A stretch of 64,000 bases of DNA from CBDHGY01 sp965263325 (lineage in GTDB: Bacteria; Pseudomonadota; Alphaproteobacteria; Caulobacterales; Hyphomonadaceae): assembly GCA_965263325.1 (NCBI GenBank), contig CBDHGY010000002.1, positions 1,984,001 through 2,048,000 on the forward strand, in the 5' to 3' direction. The notes under the pieces are model-generated. The model was not told the DNA's origin. It saw only the letters and a list, made by a program, of their open reading frames with translations, and did not search any database. A program made the position numbers and the translations under genes. Positions 52,287-62,342 of the stretch are shown piece after piece. Numbering within the stretch: position 1 is the first letter of the stretch; every line of letters starts with the position of its first letter.

Positions 52287-53746
52287 GCAGGTCGCTTCCG
52301 GCTGAGCAGGATGATTGCACACGTCGCAATGGCAAGCATACCCCAATAGGCCTCATTCCATGCGCTATAAGCGAAGCTAAAGAGCGGGAGCGCAGCGCAA
52401 ATCATCCCGGCTCCGGCAAACACAGCAACCCGGCTGGAGCCATCTGCGGCAGGCATTCTGCGTGCAGCAAACATAAGGGCGACAACAACACAAACCACGC
52501 CGACGAATCCTGCTTCTGCCCAAAGCTCCAGCGCCATATTGTGAGGATGTCCCGGCACAATCGGATAATTCTGCCACGCTTTATGCATTGCATCGCTGTT
52601 ACTTGCGCTTGCAAGCGCAGTGAGCTGCTCGAGCCAATCAGGCCGCGCCGCATAGGTCGTTTTCCAGGTTCCGCTTGCCTCCAGCCCATGCCCCGTCAGT
52701 GGTCGCTCGAATATTTTATTGATCGTTTCTTGCCATCCAAATAGCCGCGCTTGAAAGCTTTCCGGCAGTCGCATCGTCGCTGACGCTGCTGCACGCGTGA
52801 CACCGGCGAACAGCGCCGGGGCGAAGAGAATATAGATGGCTAGCGCTTGAATAAGTCGCTTGAGCCCCGTTCTCGGCAGCGCCCAAATAAGGAAAAATCC
52901 GGCAAGCATAAGGACGACCGACAAAACAGCGCTTTGCGATCCAAGCTTCTGAAATACAATCAGCATGACCGCCAAAAGTACAATCACAGAAGCGCCAGCC
53001 AACAATACAGATCCATCGAAACCTGAACGGCTCCATCTGCGAGAAAGCCGTGCAACCGCGATCGCGGTAATGATCGGAAATGCAAGTGCAATCCGGCTAT
53101 GAATGCCTAAAAGCAAGATCAAGACAAATGTCGAAATGACAAAAATAGTTGCCGCAACAGGCAAGGGAATTGATCTGAATCGGCTGACAAGCGCGGCAAC
53201 ACCGACCGGCAAGAAAACAGCAACCGAATTCGCTGCACGCTGAATGTTTTGATATCCGTCGCTCAGCGCTTTTTCCGGCTCATCAGGATAAGCGAATACA
53301 AGAATGTCTTCCCTGAAAAAATAGACTGATACAATCAGTGCCGCGAGCAAGCCGGCAATTATCAATATCGCCAGATTGGATTTCTCTGCACGACCAACGC
53401 CGACCTTCAGAGCCGCGCCAATCGCAAGCGCGCTAAAAATAGCAACACCTACAAGCCGAATGCTGGCCACATCTATCGCAAAATCTTCGCCTGCCATTGA
53501 ACCGCTAAAGAGCGGGCCGCTTGCAGGAGACCAGAGCGCCGTCAGCGTGATCCAGACAAGCGCTGCTATGAGCGCGATGCCATAACTTGGAAGTTTCAGA
53601 CCTGGCCGATTGAAAAACAAAGATGCGATAGCGAGCAATCCGATGATCGCGGTAAATCCCTGACTTCCGGTTACGGCAGCCGCAATCCAAAGAGCGCAAG
53701 CAGCCGCAACAAAGGGGGCGAAGGTCAGCTTGCGTTCACTGGTCAT
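52283..53746 (-). CDS. O-antigen ligase family membrane protein
   Basis: A 487-residue polytopic protein with about 11-12 hydrophobic helices and the Wzy/WaaL domain. The large periplasmic loop contains RLFGWQETINKIFERPLTGH, and near the end of the loop PGHPHNMALELWAEAGFVGV carries the conserved His. It either ligates O-antigen to lipid A-core or polymerises a surface polysaccharide. Starts 5 bases after thrS and couples to the GT2 gene. Confidence 0.88.
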   Translation of the reverse strand: MTSERKLTFAPFVAAACALWIAAAVTGSQGFTAIIGLLAIASLFFNRPGLKLPSYGIALIAALVWITLTALWSPASGPLFSGSMAGEDFAIDVASIRLVGVAIFSALAIGAALKVGVGRAEKSNLAILIIAGLLAALIVSVYFFREDILVFAYPDEPEKALSDGYQNIQRAANSVAVFLPVGVAALVSRFRSIPLPVAATIFVISTFVLILLLGIHSRIALAFPIITAIAVARLSRRWSRSGFDGSVLLAGASVIVLLAVMLIVFQKLGSQSAVLSVVLMLAGFFLIWALPRTGLKRLIQALAIYILFAPALFAGVTRAAASATMRLPESFQARLFGWQETINKIFERPLTGHGLEASGTWKTTYAARPDWLEQLTALASASNSDAMHKAWQNYPIVPGHPHNMALELWAEAGFVGVVCVVVALMFAARRMPAADGSSRVAVFAGAGMICAALPLFSFAYSAWNEAYWGMLAIATCAIILLSRKRPA

Positions 53747-53751
53747 CTGGC

Positions 53752-55725
53752 TCAGCTGCGCCTCAGGTCTGGTGGCGTGGCCTCTTCGCCCAACTTCGTG
53801 AGTGCCTCATCCAGGCCGAGGATTTCCTGTCCCTTTGATCCAAATCGGCGCAGCGCCACTTTCCGATCATCCCGTTCACGTTCACCAACGACCGCAATGA
53901 TGGGTCGCTTCTGCACAGAATGCTCTCGAACCTTGTAGTTGATCTTTTCATTGCGCACATCGAGATGAACTCGAAAGCCCGCCTTGCGGAACTCTTCGGC
54001 CACTTCTTCGGCATAATCATCAACCGCGCTCGTGATCGTTGTTACTACGACCTGAACTGGCGCGAGCCACATTGGGAACGCACCTGAGAACTCCTCTATC
54101 AGGATTCCGATAAAGCGCTCCATCGACCCAAGGATCGCGCGGTGCAACATTACAGGGCGATGCTTGTTGGCATCCTCTCCTGTATACTCCGCGCCAAGCC
54201 GCTCAGGCAGAACATAATCGAGCTGCAGCGTGCCGCATTGCCATACGCGCCCAATCGCATCTGTCAGCTGGAACTCCAGCTTGGGTCCATAAAACGCCCC
54301 TTCGCCGGGCAGCACTTCATAAGGAAGACCCGTTGCTTTCAATGCAGATTCAAGTGCCTCTTCCGCACGGTCCCATGTCTCATCATCGCCAGCGCGAACT
54401 TCCGGGCGCGTCGAGAGTTTCACATCGACTTTCTCAAATCCAAAGTCGGCATAGACCGAATTCAATAGTTTGCAGAAAGCGATTGTCTCCGACTCGATCT
54501 GATCTTCGCGGCAGAATATATGCGCGTCATCCTGCGTGAACTGGCGCACCCGCATGATGCCATGCAGCGCGCCGTGCGGCTCGTTGCGGTGACAGCAGCC
54601 GAACTCGGCCAGTCTAAGCGGCAGATCACGGTAAGACTTTTGTCCCTGTTTAAACACCTCAACGTGCGCAGGGCAATTCATCGGTTTTAGCGCCATGAGC
54701 TTCGCGTCTTCTGGCACGGAGATTTCTACGCCTTCGTCGCCTTCAGGGATGAAGTCGGGCACGATGAACATGTTCTCGCGGTACTTACCCCAGTGACCTG
54801 ATTTTTCCCACTGCGCAGAATCCATCAGTTGTGGCGTTTTGATTTCTTTATAGCCAGCGTCATCCAAACGGCGGCGAATATACGCCTCGATTTGTAGCCA
54901 GACCTGATAACCAAGCGGATGCCAGAACACTGAGCCCGCCGCTGCGAGCCCATCAAGGTGGAAAAGATCGAGCTGTGTCGCGAGCCTGCGATGGTCTCTC
55001 TTTTCGGCCTCCTCCAGACGGTGGAGATAGGCCTTCAGTTCTTTTTCTGTGTTCCACGCTGTGCCGTAAATCCGCTGCAGCATTTCATTGTTGCTGTCGC
55101 CGCGCCAATACGCACCGGCAAGCTTCATCAGCTTGAAGGCTTTCGGCAATTTACCCGTGCTCGGCAAATGCGGTCCGCGGCAAAGGTCATACCAATCGCC
55201 CTGCTTGTAGACAGTGATGGCCTCACCGGGCGGGATGATATCATCGATAATTTGGGCCTTATAATCTTCGCCAATCGATTTGAACGTCTCGATCGCTTGA
55301 TCCTTGTCCCACACTTCGCGAATGATCGGATGGTCAGCGTCTACGATCTCCGCCATTTTCTTTTCGATGGCTTCAAAATCTTCTGTTGAGAAGGGCTCTT
55401 CGCGCGCGAAATCATAATAGAAGCCATCATCGATGACAGGACCAATTGTGACCTGCGTGCCCGGAAACAGGTCTTGCACGGCTTGGGCGAGCACATGGGC
55501 AGCATCATGCCGGATGAGCTCAATCGCCTCAGGGTCCTTGTTTGTCAGAATGGCCACATTTGCGTCGCCTTCGAGCGGGCGCTTCAGGTCAAATAATTCG
55601 CCATCAACGCGGGCGAGGATGGCTTTCTTTGCGAGCGATCCGGAAATGCTGGCAGCCACATCATATGGACTTGCGCCGTCTTCATATTCACGAACCGACC
55701 CATCCGGCAGAGTTACATTTATCAT
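53752..55725 (-). CDS. thrS: Threonyl-tRNA synthetase
   Basis: Class II aminoacyl-tRNA synthetase. It is 657 residues: N-terminal TGS domain ([17 protein letters not shown]), editing domain with [17 protein letters not shown] and [15 protein letters not shown], catalytic core with zinc Cys in [35 protein letters not shown], and the C-terminal anticodon-binding domain. No leader attenuator is visible in 55726-56002, where I see no gene. Confidence 0.97.
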   Translation of the reverse strand: MINVTLPDGSVREYEDGASPYDVAASISGSLAKKAILARVDGELFDLKRPLEGDANVAILTNKDPEAIELIRHDAAHVLAQAVQDLFPGTQVTIGPVIDDGFYYDFAREEPFSTEDFEAIEKKMAEIVDADHPIIREVWDKDQAIETFKSIGEDYKAQIIDDIIPPGEAITVYKQGDWYDLCRGPHLPSTGKLPKAFKLMKLAGAYWRGDSNNEMLQRIYGTAWNTEKELKAYLHRLEEAEKRDHRRLATQLDLFHLDGLAAAGSVFWHPLGYQVWLQIEAYIRRRLDDAGYKEIKTPQLMDSAQWEKSGHWGKYRENMFIVPDFIPEGDEGVEISVPEDAKLMALKPMNCPAHVEVFKQGQKSYRDLPLRLAEFGCCHRNEPHGALHGIMRVRQFTQDDAHIFCREDQIESETIAFCKLLNSVYADFGFEKVDVKLSTRPEVRAGDDETWDRAEEALESALKATGLPYEVLPGEGAFYGPKLEFQLTDAIGRVWQCGTLQLDYVLPERLGAEYTGEDANKHRPVMLHRAILGSMERFIGILIEEFSGAFPMWLAPVQVVVTTITSAVDDYAEEVAEEFRKAGFRVHLDVRNEKINYKVREHSVQKRPIIAVVGERERDDRKVALRRFGSKGQEILGLDEALTKLGEEATPPDLRRS

Positions 55726-56002
55726 TTGTCGTCTCTAATTCGTACGCGTCTAAATGTGCATAGCGGCCTTTTTCGGGGATTAAACCTGTTTCGACAAAAA
55801 CCCAATGGCCGTGACCAATCAGACGCAGTTATTAAGTTGGAAGTTCGGATTTACGGGGTGCTGGAACTGTGTGCGCGAGCGCGCAGGGCCGAGGGCACCC
55901 TAGCCAGTTCGCTGGGTGGTGATCGTGACACGGTTGTTGATCAAACAGTGTTGCATGGGCGTCGTATGCCACCGCGTCGGCGATTTCGCAATGGGTAAGG
56001 CG

Positions 56003-56293
56003 TTAATCGCGGGGGCCGCGCCAGTCACCGTAGCGCCAGGGTGTCCAGGGCCGTGCCTTTGGATTCAGGTCTGGAACCGGATCGTAGCCAGATGATCCTC
56101 CTGGGCGGCACCTTAGAAACCTCGCTAGCGTCATCCAGCTGCCCGCCCAGAACCCATAGCGCGACATACATTCCGCACAATACTCGCTGCATGTTGGGGC
56201 GTGGCGGCAACGAATGCCGAAGAACATAAATACTGGGCTCAGCGTGCGCTTATAGGCCCATAGCAAGGCAGAGGCGAACCGGCGTCTCATCAT
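56003..56293 (-). CDS. yidD: Membrane protein insertion efficiency factor YidD
   Basis: A 96-residue peripheral membrane protein that helps YidC insert proteins. Typical motifs: YKRTLSPVFMFFGIRCRHAP, then TCSEYCAECMSRYG, and RCRPGGSSGYDPVPD. Amphipathic N-terminus. Its start overlaps the stop of the upstream hypothetical gene by 4 bases. Confidence 0.93.
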   Translation of the reverse strand: MMRRRFASALLWAYKRTLSPVFMFFGIRCRHAPTCSEYCAECMSRYGFWAGSWMTLARFLRCRPGGSSGYDPVPDLNPKARPWTPWRYGDWRGPRD

Positions 56294-56682
56294 GCCGGAA
56301 AACGGTTGAGGCCAATGTCAATATTCAACTCTTTGTCTTCGTGCATGTGTAAGAGCAGCAATTTCGCTCGCGGCCAGTGATAGAAGAAGTCACAATAGAT
56401 TTCCGCAGGCTTTAGCAGCGCGGTGGGCTCAAATGTTTCTTCGTCAAATCCAAGCTGCAGGCTGGTGTCTTCGCCGACCAGCTTTGAAACCTCTTTTGCA
56501 ACGGCGTGAAAGGCTGCCTCATATTGATCGAGGTGATCATAAGATGGAGCATCATACCACAAACCTGAGCTGACAATACCGCCGCTCATGGGGTTTCCGT
56601 CCTCAACCTCTTTGATAATTTCACTCAAAGGCGGTTTGTCGACGAAATCTTTATTCGGCAAATCCAGAACGATTTGCAGCAC
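56290..56682 (-). CDS. Hypothetical protein between NifU-like gene and yidD
   Basis: A 130-residue soluble protein with GTG start at 56682 overlapping the TAG of the NifU-like gene. Begins LQIVLDLPNKDFVDKPPLSE; acidic middle; ends LHMHEDKELNIDIGLNRFPA with several His. No family recognised. Translational coupling on both sides suggests it belongs to this small operon. Confidence 0.7.
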   Translation of the reverse strand: MLQIVLDLPNKDFVDKPPLSEIIKEVEDGNPMSGGIVSSGLWYDAPSYDHLDQYEAAFHAVAKEVSKLVGEDTSLQLGFDEETFEPTALLKPAEIYCDFFYHWPRAKLLLLHMHEDKELNIDIGLNRFPA

Positions 56683-57131
56683 TAGCTTGCTGCCTGTTTC
56701 AGGTGTTCCATAGCTTCTTCGATGGCGGCAACAGCGGCAAGGAATGGCAGCATGGTCGACGTGTGGCGCTGCGGGTAATCGGCGACTCCAGCAAGATGAC
56801 GCAGTTCCCAGAACCGACCTTCAGGCGGATCGCCGCCGTCTTTCAGCATCGCTTTTAGGATATCGAGCGCGGTGATTATCTCGTCAACGTGAGCACCTAC
56901 CGCGTTTTCAGACAGGATCGCTGTTGCGGCCTGCCCAAGTGCACATGCTTTCGGATCTACAGCTATCTCTTCTACCGTTGTGCCATCTTCTGACAGCTTT
57001 ACATCGACCCGCACGGTGGAACCGCAAATACGCGAGATCTTTTCAGATGATCCGTGCGCATCAGTCATAGCACCGATGTTTGGAATGCTGGCGGCGAGTT
57101 CCAGGACGCGGTTGTGATATAGGTCGCTCAT
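56682..57131 (-). CDS. Iron-sulfur cluster assembly scaffold, NifU/IscU-like
   Basis: A 149-residue protein from ATG 57131 (MSDLYHNRVLELAASIPNIG). Cys in ISRICGSTVRVDVKL and DPKACALGQAATAILSENAV match the first two scaffold cysteines of the NifU_N family; the third lies where RHLAGVADYPQRH is found and is absent. The protein may therefore be an alphaproteobacterial variant rather than the main Isc scaffold. A longer frame to 57155 exists. Confidence 0.85.
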   Translation of the reverse strand: MSDLYHNRVLELAASIPNIGAMTDAHGSSEKISRICGSTVRVDVKLSEDGTTVEEIAVDPKACALGQAATAILSENAVGAHVDEIITALDILKAMLKDGGDPPEGRFWELRHLAGVADYPQRHTSTMLPFLAAVAAIEEAMEHLKQAAS

Positions 57132-57168
57132 ACGGGTTAAATCGGCTGCAATCACTCAGAAATCAAGG

Positions 57169-57765
57169 TTATGAGACGAAGGGCAACCGATCCCAAAAAT
57201 TCACGACCAAAACCGCTGTGCCGATCAAAGGCGCGAGCCCAAGCAATATCACCAATCCATCACGCCCGGTCAGGCCCAGACCCAGTATCAAGATTGTCAG
57301 GCTCGGAAGCAGCGGACCGAACGGGAACACGCCGAGCGGAAAAGTAATCAAAGCGGCCGCGATACATACAAGCGCTATAACCATGACGAATGGATAACCG
57401 GTCAAAAAGGTCAACCTCGGCCTGACGAACTGATCGACGATATGAACGTATTTCTCCGCCACACTCGCACCTTGTTCCAAGGCGCTGCGCGGAAACGAAA
57501 ATTTCAGGGCTCTGCTGGGTATCCAGGGATGCTTCAAACCAAAGAGCAGTTGCAGCGCAAACACCAACACGATGAGTGCTATGAGCCAATTTGCGCCCGG
57601 CACAATTGTTAATGGGCTGACGGCGATAAATCCGAGTAACAAAAGAACGGGTCCGTATGACCGTCGTCCAACTGCATTGAGAAGATCCTCAACCGAAACG
57701 CTTTCGCCTTCAGTGTTATCGACGATGGAACGGAGCAGGCTGCGAAGATTGTTAACTTCAGCCAT
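57169..57765 (-). CDS. exoD: ExoD family membrane protein
   Basis: A 198-residue inner-membrane protein of the exopolysaccharide synthesis ExoD family: N-terminal SVEDLLNAVGRRSYGPVLLL, and multiple hydrophobic helices (about 35-52, 58-78, 120-145, 148-165, 168-188). In rhizobia ExoD mutants have altered exopolysaccharide and alkali sensitivity. The molecular role is unclear. Confidence 0.87.
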   Translation of the reverse strand: MAEVNNLRSLLRSIVDNTEGESVSVEDLLNAVGRRSYGPVLLLLGFIAVSPLTIVPGANWLIALIVLVFALQLLFGLKHPWIPSRALKFSFPRSALEQGASVAEKYVHIVDQFVRPRLTFLTGYPFVMVIALVCIAAALITFPLGVFPFGPLLPSLTILILGLGLTGRDGLVILLGLAPLIGTAVLVVNFWDRLPFVS

Positions 57766-57786
57766 ACAAGCCCCAATCCTGTTTCG

Positions 57787-58569
57787 TTAGCGCTGCCTCG
57801 TCGTATAGGTGCGCGTTGTTTGCGACGAGTTTGCACTAACACGCTGATTGCCGGAGGAATAGGTCACCGACGGCCGCGACGTATAAGTTCCGGCAGAATA
57901 TGTGCGTGTGCCGCTCGTCGTCACTCCAGATGAGTATGTCCGCGTGCTCGTGGTTGACGGCGAATAACTTCTAGAAGTTGTACCGGAGCCAGAGTAGGTG
58001 CGGCTGGTGGACGGCGCACCATACGTTCGGGCCGAGCCTGAATATGTGCTTGTCGTCCCATATGATCGATTTGTTGATGAATATGTCGAAGCGGATGTGT
58101 AGGCACGCGCCGTCGACGGAGATGTGTACGTGCGCGGCGTGTATGTCGTCGATGAATAAGCACCAGAGGAATAGGGCTGATTATACGTCCGGCCGGTTGA
58201 ATTGTAGCTTGGGGTCGAAACATAAGAGCGACCGCTTGAATTGTAGGACACATACGTTGCGCTGCGTTGCGCATTGTCGAAGCCATTCAGCGCCCAGCGA
58301 AGCGCGCTGGTTTGAGCGCGGAGCGATCCCACCGTTACGTCTCTACCAGCTCCTGGGAGTCCAGCAACGAGATTGGTTGTCTTGTTTGCAACGTCGACGG
58401 CTTTATCAGCAACATTCAAGACACGTTCGGTCCCAGACAGAGCCGCATCGGCAACATCGAGCGGCGCTTTCGCAACCGCGACAACGCCGCTTCCAACTTT
58501 TTGTGTGGTGGCACAGGCAGCTGTGCTTGCGGCGAGTGCAGCCATAGCTGCAATGCGAGAATACTTCAT
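57787..58569 (-). CDS. Ser/Thr/Tyr/Arg-rich low-complexity lipoprotein
   Basis: A 260-residue protein with a lipoprotein signal (AALAASTAAC, lipid Cys19). Residues about 20-100 form a helical region with ADAALSGTERVLNVADKAVD. Residues about 105-260 are almost wholly Ser, Thr, Tyr, Gly, Arg and Pro in irregular short repeats such as SRTYSGSGTTSRSYSPSTTS. I do not recognise a family. The tail looks disordered and is rich in aromatic and Arg residues, a composition seen in adhesive or phase-separating proteins; that parallel is inference. Confidence 0.78.
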   Translation of the reverse strand: MKYSRIAAMAALAASTAACATTQKVGSGVVAVAKAPLDVADAALSGTERVLNVADKAVDVANKTTNLVAGLPGAGRDVTVGSLRAQTSALRWALNGFDNAQRSATYVSYNSSGRSYVSTPSYNSTGRTYNQPYSSGAYSSTTYTPRTYTSPSTARAYTSASTYSSTNRSYGTTSTYSGSARTYGAPSTSRTYSGSGTTSRSYSPSTTSTRTYSSGVTTSGTRTYSAGTYTSRPSVTYSSGNQRVSANSSQTTRTYTTRQR

Positions 58570-58671
58570 CTGTTTGGCTCCTGCCCTTCTGGCATGTGCA
58601 AACAGAGTTAACAGTCGAAGGTTAGGATCACCGGAAAGCGCAGCGATGAATTTATATGAAATTTGCTCAGA

Positions 58672-60057
58672 CTAGATTTTACGCCAGGTTGAGCCGTCCG
58701 GACCATCCATAATTTCAACACCTTCGGCCGCGAGCTGATCACGAATTTCATCTGCGCGGGCCCAGTCTTTTGCTGCACGAGCATCAACACGTGCCTGAAC
58801 CAGCGCGTCAATCCGGGCTTTGTCATCGCCGTCGCCGCCTTGCTCCCACTTAATGGGAGAATGCGTCAGCAAGCCGAGTAAGGCACCCGCATCCAACAGG
58901 TTCGCGCGGGCAGTTGCCATCGCGCTTGCATCACCCTTATCTGCGGCCATGTTCGCTTCACCAGAAAGACGAGACAAGGAGGCGAGCGCTTCAGGCGTAT
59001 TTATGTCGTCAGCAAGCGCATCAAACACGCCGCGGTCATCAATCTCGCCGCCTGCCGCCTCCCAAACGCGCCGTAATGCGCCATAAATTCGGTCGAGTGT
59101 CGCCTTGGCTTGTTTTAGCAGATCCTCGGTCCAATCGAGCGGCGCACGATAATGGCCCGAAAGCATCGCAAAGCGCAGAACTTCACCATCCCAATTCTTA
59201 AGAAGATCGTGGACGAGCTTAACATTACCGAGCGATTTCGACATCTTCTCGCCGCCCATATCGAGAAAGCCATTGTGCAGCCAGTAATTTGCCATGGTCT
59301 GCCCATGCGCGCATTCAGATTGCGCGATCTCATTCTCATGGTGCGGAAAGGTTAGGTCGATGCCGCCGCCATGAATGTCGATCGTCTTGCCGAGATGCTT
59401 CGCCGCCATGGCTGAGCATTCAATGTGCCAACCTGGCCGGCCGCGGCCCCAAGGGCTATCCCAAATCGCGTCTTCAGGCTCGCCATCTTTCGCGAATTTC
59501 CAGAGCGCGAAATCGGCGGCATCGCGCTTATCTGAATCAACATCGACGCGCGCACCTTCGAGATTGTCTTCCAGTTTGCGGCCCGAGAGCTTCCCATAAT
59601 CTTCCATAGAGGAAACTGAGAACCACACGCCCTGCTCACCAACATATGCATAGCCGCGGCGCACGAGCGTTTCGATCATCTCAAGCATTTCTGGGATGTG
59701 CTGGATCGCCCAGGGCTCGATGGTTGGCGGAATTACATTCAGAGCTTGCGTGTCAGCGTTGTAAATCGCCGCATATTTCTGCGTAATTTCAGAAATCGGC
59801 AGGCCGCTCTCGAGCCGCGCAGCGATGATCTTGTCTTCAATATCTGTAATGTTTCTCGCGTAAACGACTGAGCCAGCGCCGTACACGCGCTCGAGCAAAC
59901 GGCGCAAGACATCGAACACGATGGGCGGTCGCGCATTCCCGATATGGGCGTAATTATACACCGTCGGCCCGCAGACATACATGGTCACGCGCGACGGGTC
60001 TTGCGGCTCAAATACGCGCTTTTCGCGCGCAGCGGTGTCGTAGAGTCTTATCGTCAT
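58672..60057 (-). CDS. cysS: Cysteinyl-tRNA synthetase
   Basis: Class I aminoacyl-tRNA synthetase, 461 residues: YVCGPTVYNYAHIGNARP with the HIGH-type HIGN, zinc ligands including Cys in WHIECSAMAAKHLG, FPHHENEIAQSECAHG, and the KMSKS motif GGEKMSKSLGN. DALR domain at the C-terminus. Confidence 0.97.
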   Translation of the reverse strand: MTIRLYDTAAREKRVFEPQDPSRVTMYVCGPTVYNYAHIGNARPPIVFDVLRRLLERVYGAGSVVYARNITDIEDKIIAARLESGLPISEITQKYAAIYNADTQALNVIPPTIEPWAIQHIPEMLEMIETLVRRGYAYVGEQGVWFSVSSMEDYGKLSGRKLEDNLEGARVDVDSDKRDAADFALWKFAKDGEPEDAIWDSPWGRGRPGWHIECSAMAAKHLGKTIDIHGGGIDLTFPHHENEIAQSECAHGQTMANYWLHNGFLDMGGEKMSKSLGNVKLVHDLLKNWDGEVLRFAMLSGHYRAPLDWTEDLLKQAKATLDRIYGALRRVWEAAGGEIDDRGVFDALADDINTPEALASLSRLSGEANMAADKGDASAMATARANLLDAGALLGLLTHSPIKWEQGGDGDDKARIDALVQARVDARAAKDWARADEIRDQLAAEGVEIMDGPDGSTWRKI

Positions 60058-60379
60058 TGCTATTTCTCAGGATGATCTGGTCGGCTGTTTAACCATAAAC
60101 CGGGTAGGTGAAAGGACTATTGATGCGTTAGCAGCAACAACAACATGTTGTGTGTGAGGCGAATTTTTTGCCCATTGCGACGTCGCAGTTTAAGTTGAGA
60201 CCTGGGGAGACCTCGTATCACGGGAAATTGAGGATCGCCAGCTCCTTACAAAGTAAAAGAAATCGCGACTGATGCGATCCACTTCCGCATCGTTAACGTA
60301 GACTCTTATGGAAATTGTGCGGGATATCCCTTACATTCCAAGTATCGCCCTGAGGGTAATAACTCGGGCGGGCGTTAAG
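60058..60379. other. Gene-free upstream region of cysS and folE
   Basis: No coding frame or RNA gene is supported. One short inverted repeat (GATGCG / CGCATC, 60271-60291) is the only structure noted. It presumably holds the divergent promoters of cysS and folE, though no strong -35/-10 pair was recognised. Confidence 0.5.
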
Positions 60380-60446
60380 TCCGGGCGGCAGGGGAGGTTA
60401 TAGTCCCACCAAAAGCCCCGGCTCGACCCTCGTCCCTCATGCGAAG
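60380..60446 (+). promoter_or_regulatory. Candidate folE-motif / THF-II riboswitch
   Basis: The leader just before folE contains GTCCGGGCGGCAGGGGAGGT, then TATAGTCCCACCAAAAGCCC and CGGCTCGACCC. CCGGG pairs with CCCGG to close a stem around an inner GG-rich / CCCACC arm, and the Shine-Dalgarno (AAGGA, 60444-60448) is just downstream, framed by TGCG / CGCA. Purine-rich arms, the ACCAAAAGCCC segment and the location upstream of folE in an alphaproteobacterium fit the THF-II riboswitch class; the match is from memory of the motif, not an alignment. Confidence 0.6.
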
Positions 60447-60457
60447 GAAACGCAGAC

Positions 60458-61078
60458 ATGGCCATGGACGCCGTAACACCATTTGAAGAGAAAATGGGTG
60501 CCAACAAAGTTGAGCGCCCGACACAGGAAGAGGCTGAAGCGGCGGTACGCACTCTGCTCTCTTGGGCCGGCGATGACCCGACCCGCGAAGGCCTGATCGA
60601 TACGCCAAAGCGCGTCGTTAAAGCGTACAAGGAATTTTTCGCCGGCTACGAAATGGACCCGGCAGAGGTGCTCTCGCGCACTTTTGAAGATGTTCAGGGC
60701 TATGACGATATTGTCATGCTGAAAGACATCGATGTCGAAAGCCACTGCGAGCACCACATGGTGCCGATCCTCGGTGTTGCGCACGTTGCGTATATGCCAA
60801 CGCATGCAGTGGTCGGGATCTCGAAGATTGCGCGCGTGGTTGAGATTTTCGGTAAGCGCTTGCAAACACAGGAAACCATGACCGCGCAAATTGCAGATTG
60901 CATCAACGATGTGCTTGCGCCGGCAGGGGTCGCTGTTCTCATTGATGCCAAGCATCAGTGCATGACGACACGCGGCATTCACCACAAGAATGTGGCGACT
61001 GTCACGACGCAGTTTACCGGCGTATTCAAGACCGATCCGGAAATGCGCGACCGCTTCCTCCGGTTTGCCGGCCAGTAA
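60458..61078 (+). CDS. folE: GTP cyclohydrolase I
   Basis: Converts GTP to dihydroneopterin triphosphate, the first step of folate synthesis. It is 206 residues with zinc and catalytic residues in [40 protein letters not shown], and the late [10 protein letters not shown]. Preceded by a candidate tetrahydrofolate riboswitch, which would repress it when the end product is plentiful. Confidence 0.97.
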   Translation: MAMDAVTPFEEKMGANKVERPTQEEAEAAVRTLLSWAGDDPTREGLIDTPKRVVKAYKEFFAGYEMDPAEVLSRTFEDVQGYDDIVMLKDIDVESHCEHHMVPILGVAHVAYMPTHAVVGISKIARVVEIFGKRLQTQETMTAQIADCINDVLAPAGVAVLIDAKHQCMTTRGIHHKNVATVTTQFTGVFKTDPEMRDRFLRFAGQ

Positions 61079-61165
61079 TCAGCGATTGCCGGGCTGCTTT
61101 TGAAATAAATCACGACTTAGAGGCCCCCGCGCTCACCTGCGCAGGGTTGGAGCGAAGTATAAATC

Positions 61166-61196
61166 AAAAGGGCCGTGCTGTATGCGCGGCCCTTTT
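61166..61196 (+). terminator. Intrinsic terminator of folE
   Basis: Perfect 10-bp stem AAAAGGGCCG / CGGCCCTTTT with an 11-base loop and terminal T-run, about 90 bases after folE. Confidence 0.88.
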
Positions 61197-61337
61197 CCAA
61201 CTTCGACTGAACAATACCTAAGAGTAGGACGGATCTAACAATCCAAACTGGTTGTGATTTGTTCAGATAAGGTCAGGTAAGCTTTATTAAAATAGGCGTA
61301 ATTTGAGTGCGCTTTATTTCTTGATTGGGGACACGAT

Positions 61338-62309
61338 ATGAATTTTCACCGGAAGCTAATTGCTGTTTTTTCCAGCTTTATTCTCATAAATGCAGTTGCA
61401 TTCGCTCAGAACATGACCGTCGTGCAACCTTTCGAAGGTAGTTCTGCTATCGGAAAATATGAGGCTGAGTTTGATCAAGTGACTATACTGATTGATCAAG
61501 GAGAGGCTGACGCCAAGTCTGTATCCGTTGAAGGTGCGGTATCAGCAACTTTACTAAAGTCTCCGGATGATAAGAGTGTTCTCGAAATTGCACGAAGTTA
61601 TGAGCAGACCCTCGAAGCGGAGGGGTTCGAAATCTTGTTTTCAAGACGGATACAGCGTACCAAAACACCTTCTGCGCAGGTTGGTAAACGCGCGTGGATA
61701 ACGGAGTTGAGAGATGCGAACTCTGCGCGAGAATTTGAGCGCAGTAACAGTTCTGTTAAGCTCACTACATCCCGGCAAGCGATCTATGGTTTCCCAGCAT
61801 ACTATCTATCTGCCCGGAAAGTTGGCGACACAGAAGAAATACATGTTGCGCTGACTATAGAAGACTACCGCAGCAACTATCTCATCGAGCAAGTCAGTCG
61901 CGCGGTTATGGCAACAGGCACTGTTTCGCTTGGGGAAGAACAGCTAAAGTCCGGTATCGAAACAGAAGGCAAGGCGGTTCTCTACGGCGTTCAATTTGAT
62001 GTCGGATCTTCAGTCCTTCGCCCATCGTCGCGCGATTCCCTCGAGACGATTGCAGCCGTTTTGCGCCAACGAACAGGTCGTTTTTATGTTGTTGGCCATA
62101 CCAGCGATACTGGCGATTTTGCCAAAAATATTGCACTCTCGGAAGCACGCGCAGCCTCCATAATAAAAACCCTTGGTTCAGAATACGGCATCGATACCGC
62201 ACGTTTGCAGCCTATTGGCGTCGGGCCAGCTGCTCCGCTTGCATCGAACCAAAACGAGGCCGGCCGGCAATTGAACCGGCGAGTTGAGCTTGTTGAACGC
62301 CTGAATTAG
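61338..62309 (+). CDS. OmpA-family envelope protein with DUF4892-like N-terminal part
   Basis: A 323-residue exported protein: signal peptide ending AVAFA (about residue 23), an N-terminal domain with SVLEIARSYEQTLEAEGFEI reminiscent of DUF4892, and a C-terminal OmpA peptidoglycan-binding domain (about 208-320; FDVGSSVLRPSSRDSLETIA, VVGHTSDTGDFAKNIALSEA, QLNRRVEL). Probably a periplasmic or outer-membrane protein tethered to peptidoglycan. Precedes the DUF3617 gene by 33 bases. Confidence 0.88.
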   Translation: MNFHRKLIAVFSSFILINAVAFAQNMTVVQPFEGSSAIGKYEAEFDQVTILIDQGEADAKSVSVEGAVSATLLKSPDDKSVLEIARSYEQTLEAEGFEILFSRRIQRTKTPSAQVGKRAWITELRDANSAREFERSNSSVKLTTSRQAIYGFPAYYLSARKVGDTEEIHVALTIEDYRSNYLIEQVSRAVMATGTVSLGEEQLKSGIETEGKAVLYGVQFDVGSSVLRPSSRDSLETIAAVLRQRTGRFYVVGHTSDTGDFAKNIALSEARAASIIKTLGSEYGIDTARLQPIGVGPAAPLASNQNEAGRQLNRRVELVERLN

Positions 62310-62342
62310 TCACTCTCGAATACAATTTGCTGGAGGTTCATT

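Noticed and set aside
55726..55998. A 90-codon plus-strand frame upstream of thrS
   Set aside because: TTG start without ribosome binding site, Arg-rich non-protein-like composition, and it covers the likely thrS promoter.
60271..60291. Inverted repeat GATGCG / CGCATC upstream of folE as a terminator or operator
   Set aside because: Only six pairs, no T-run and no evident regulator; kept only as a note on the gap.
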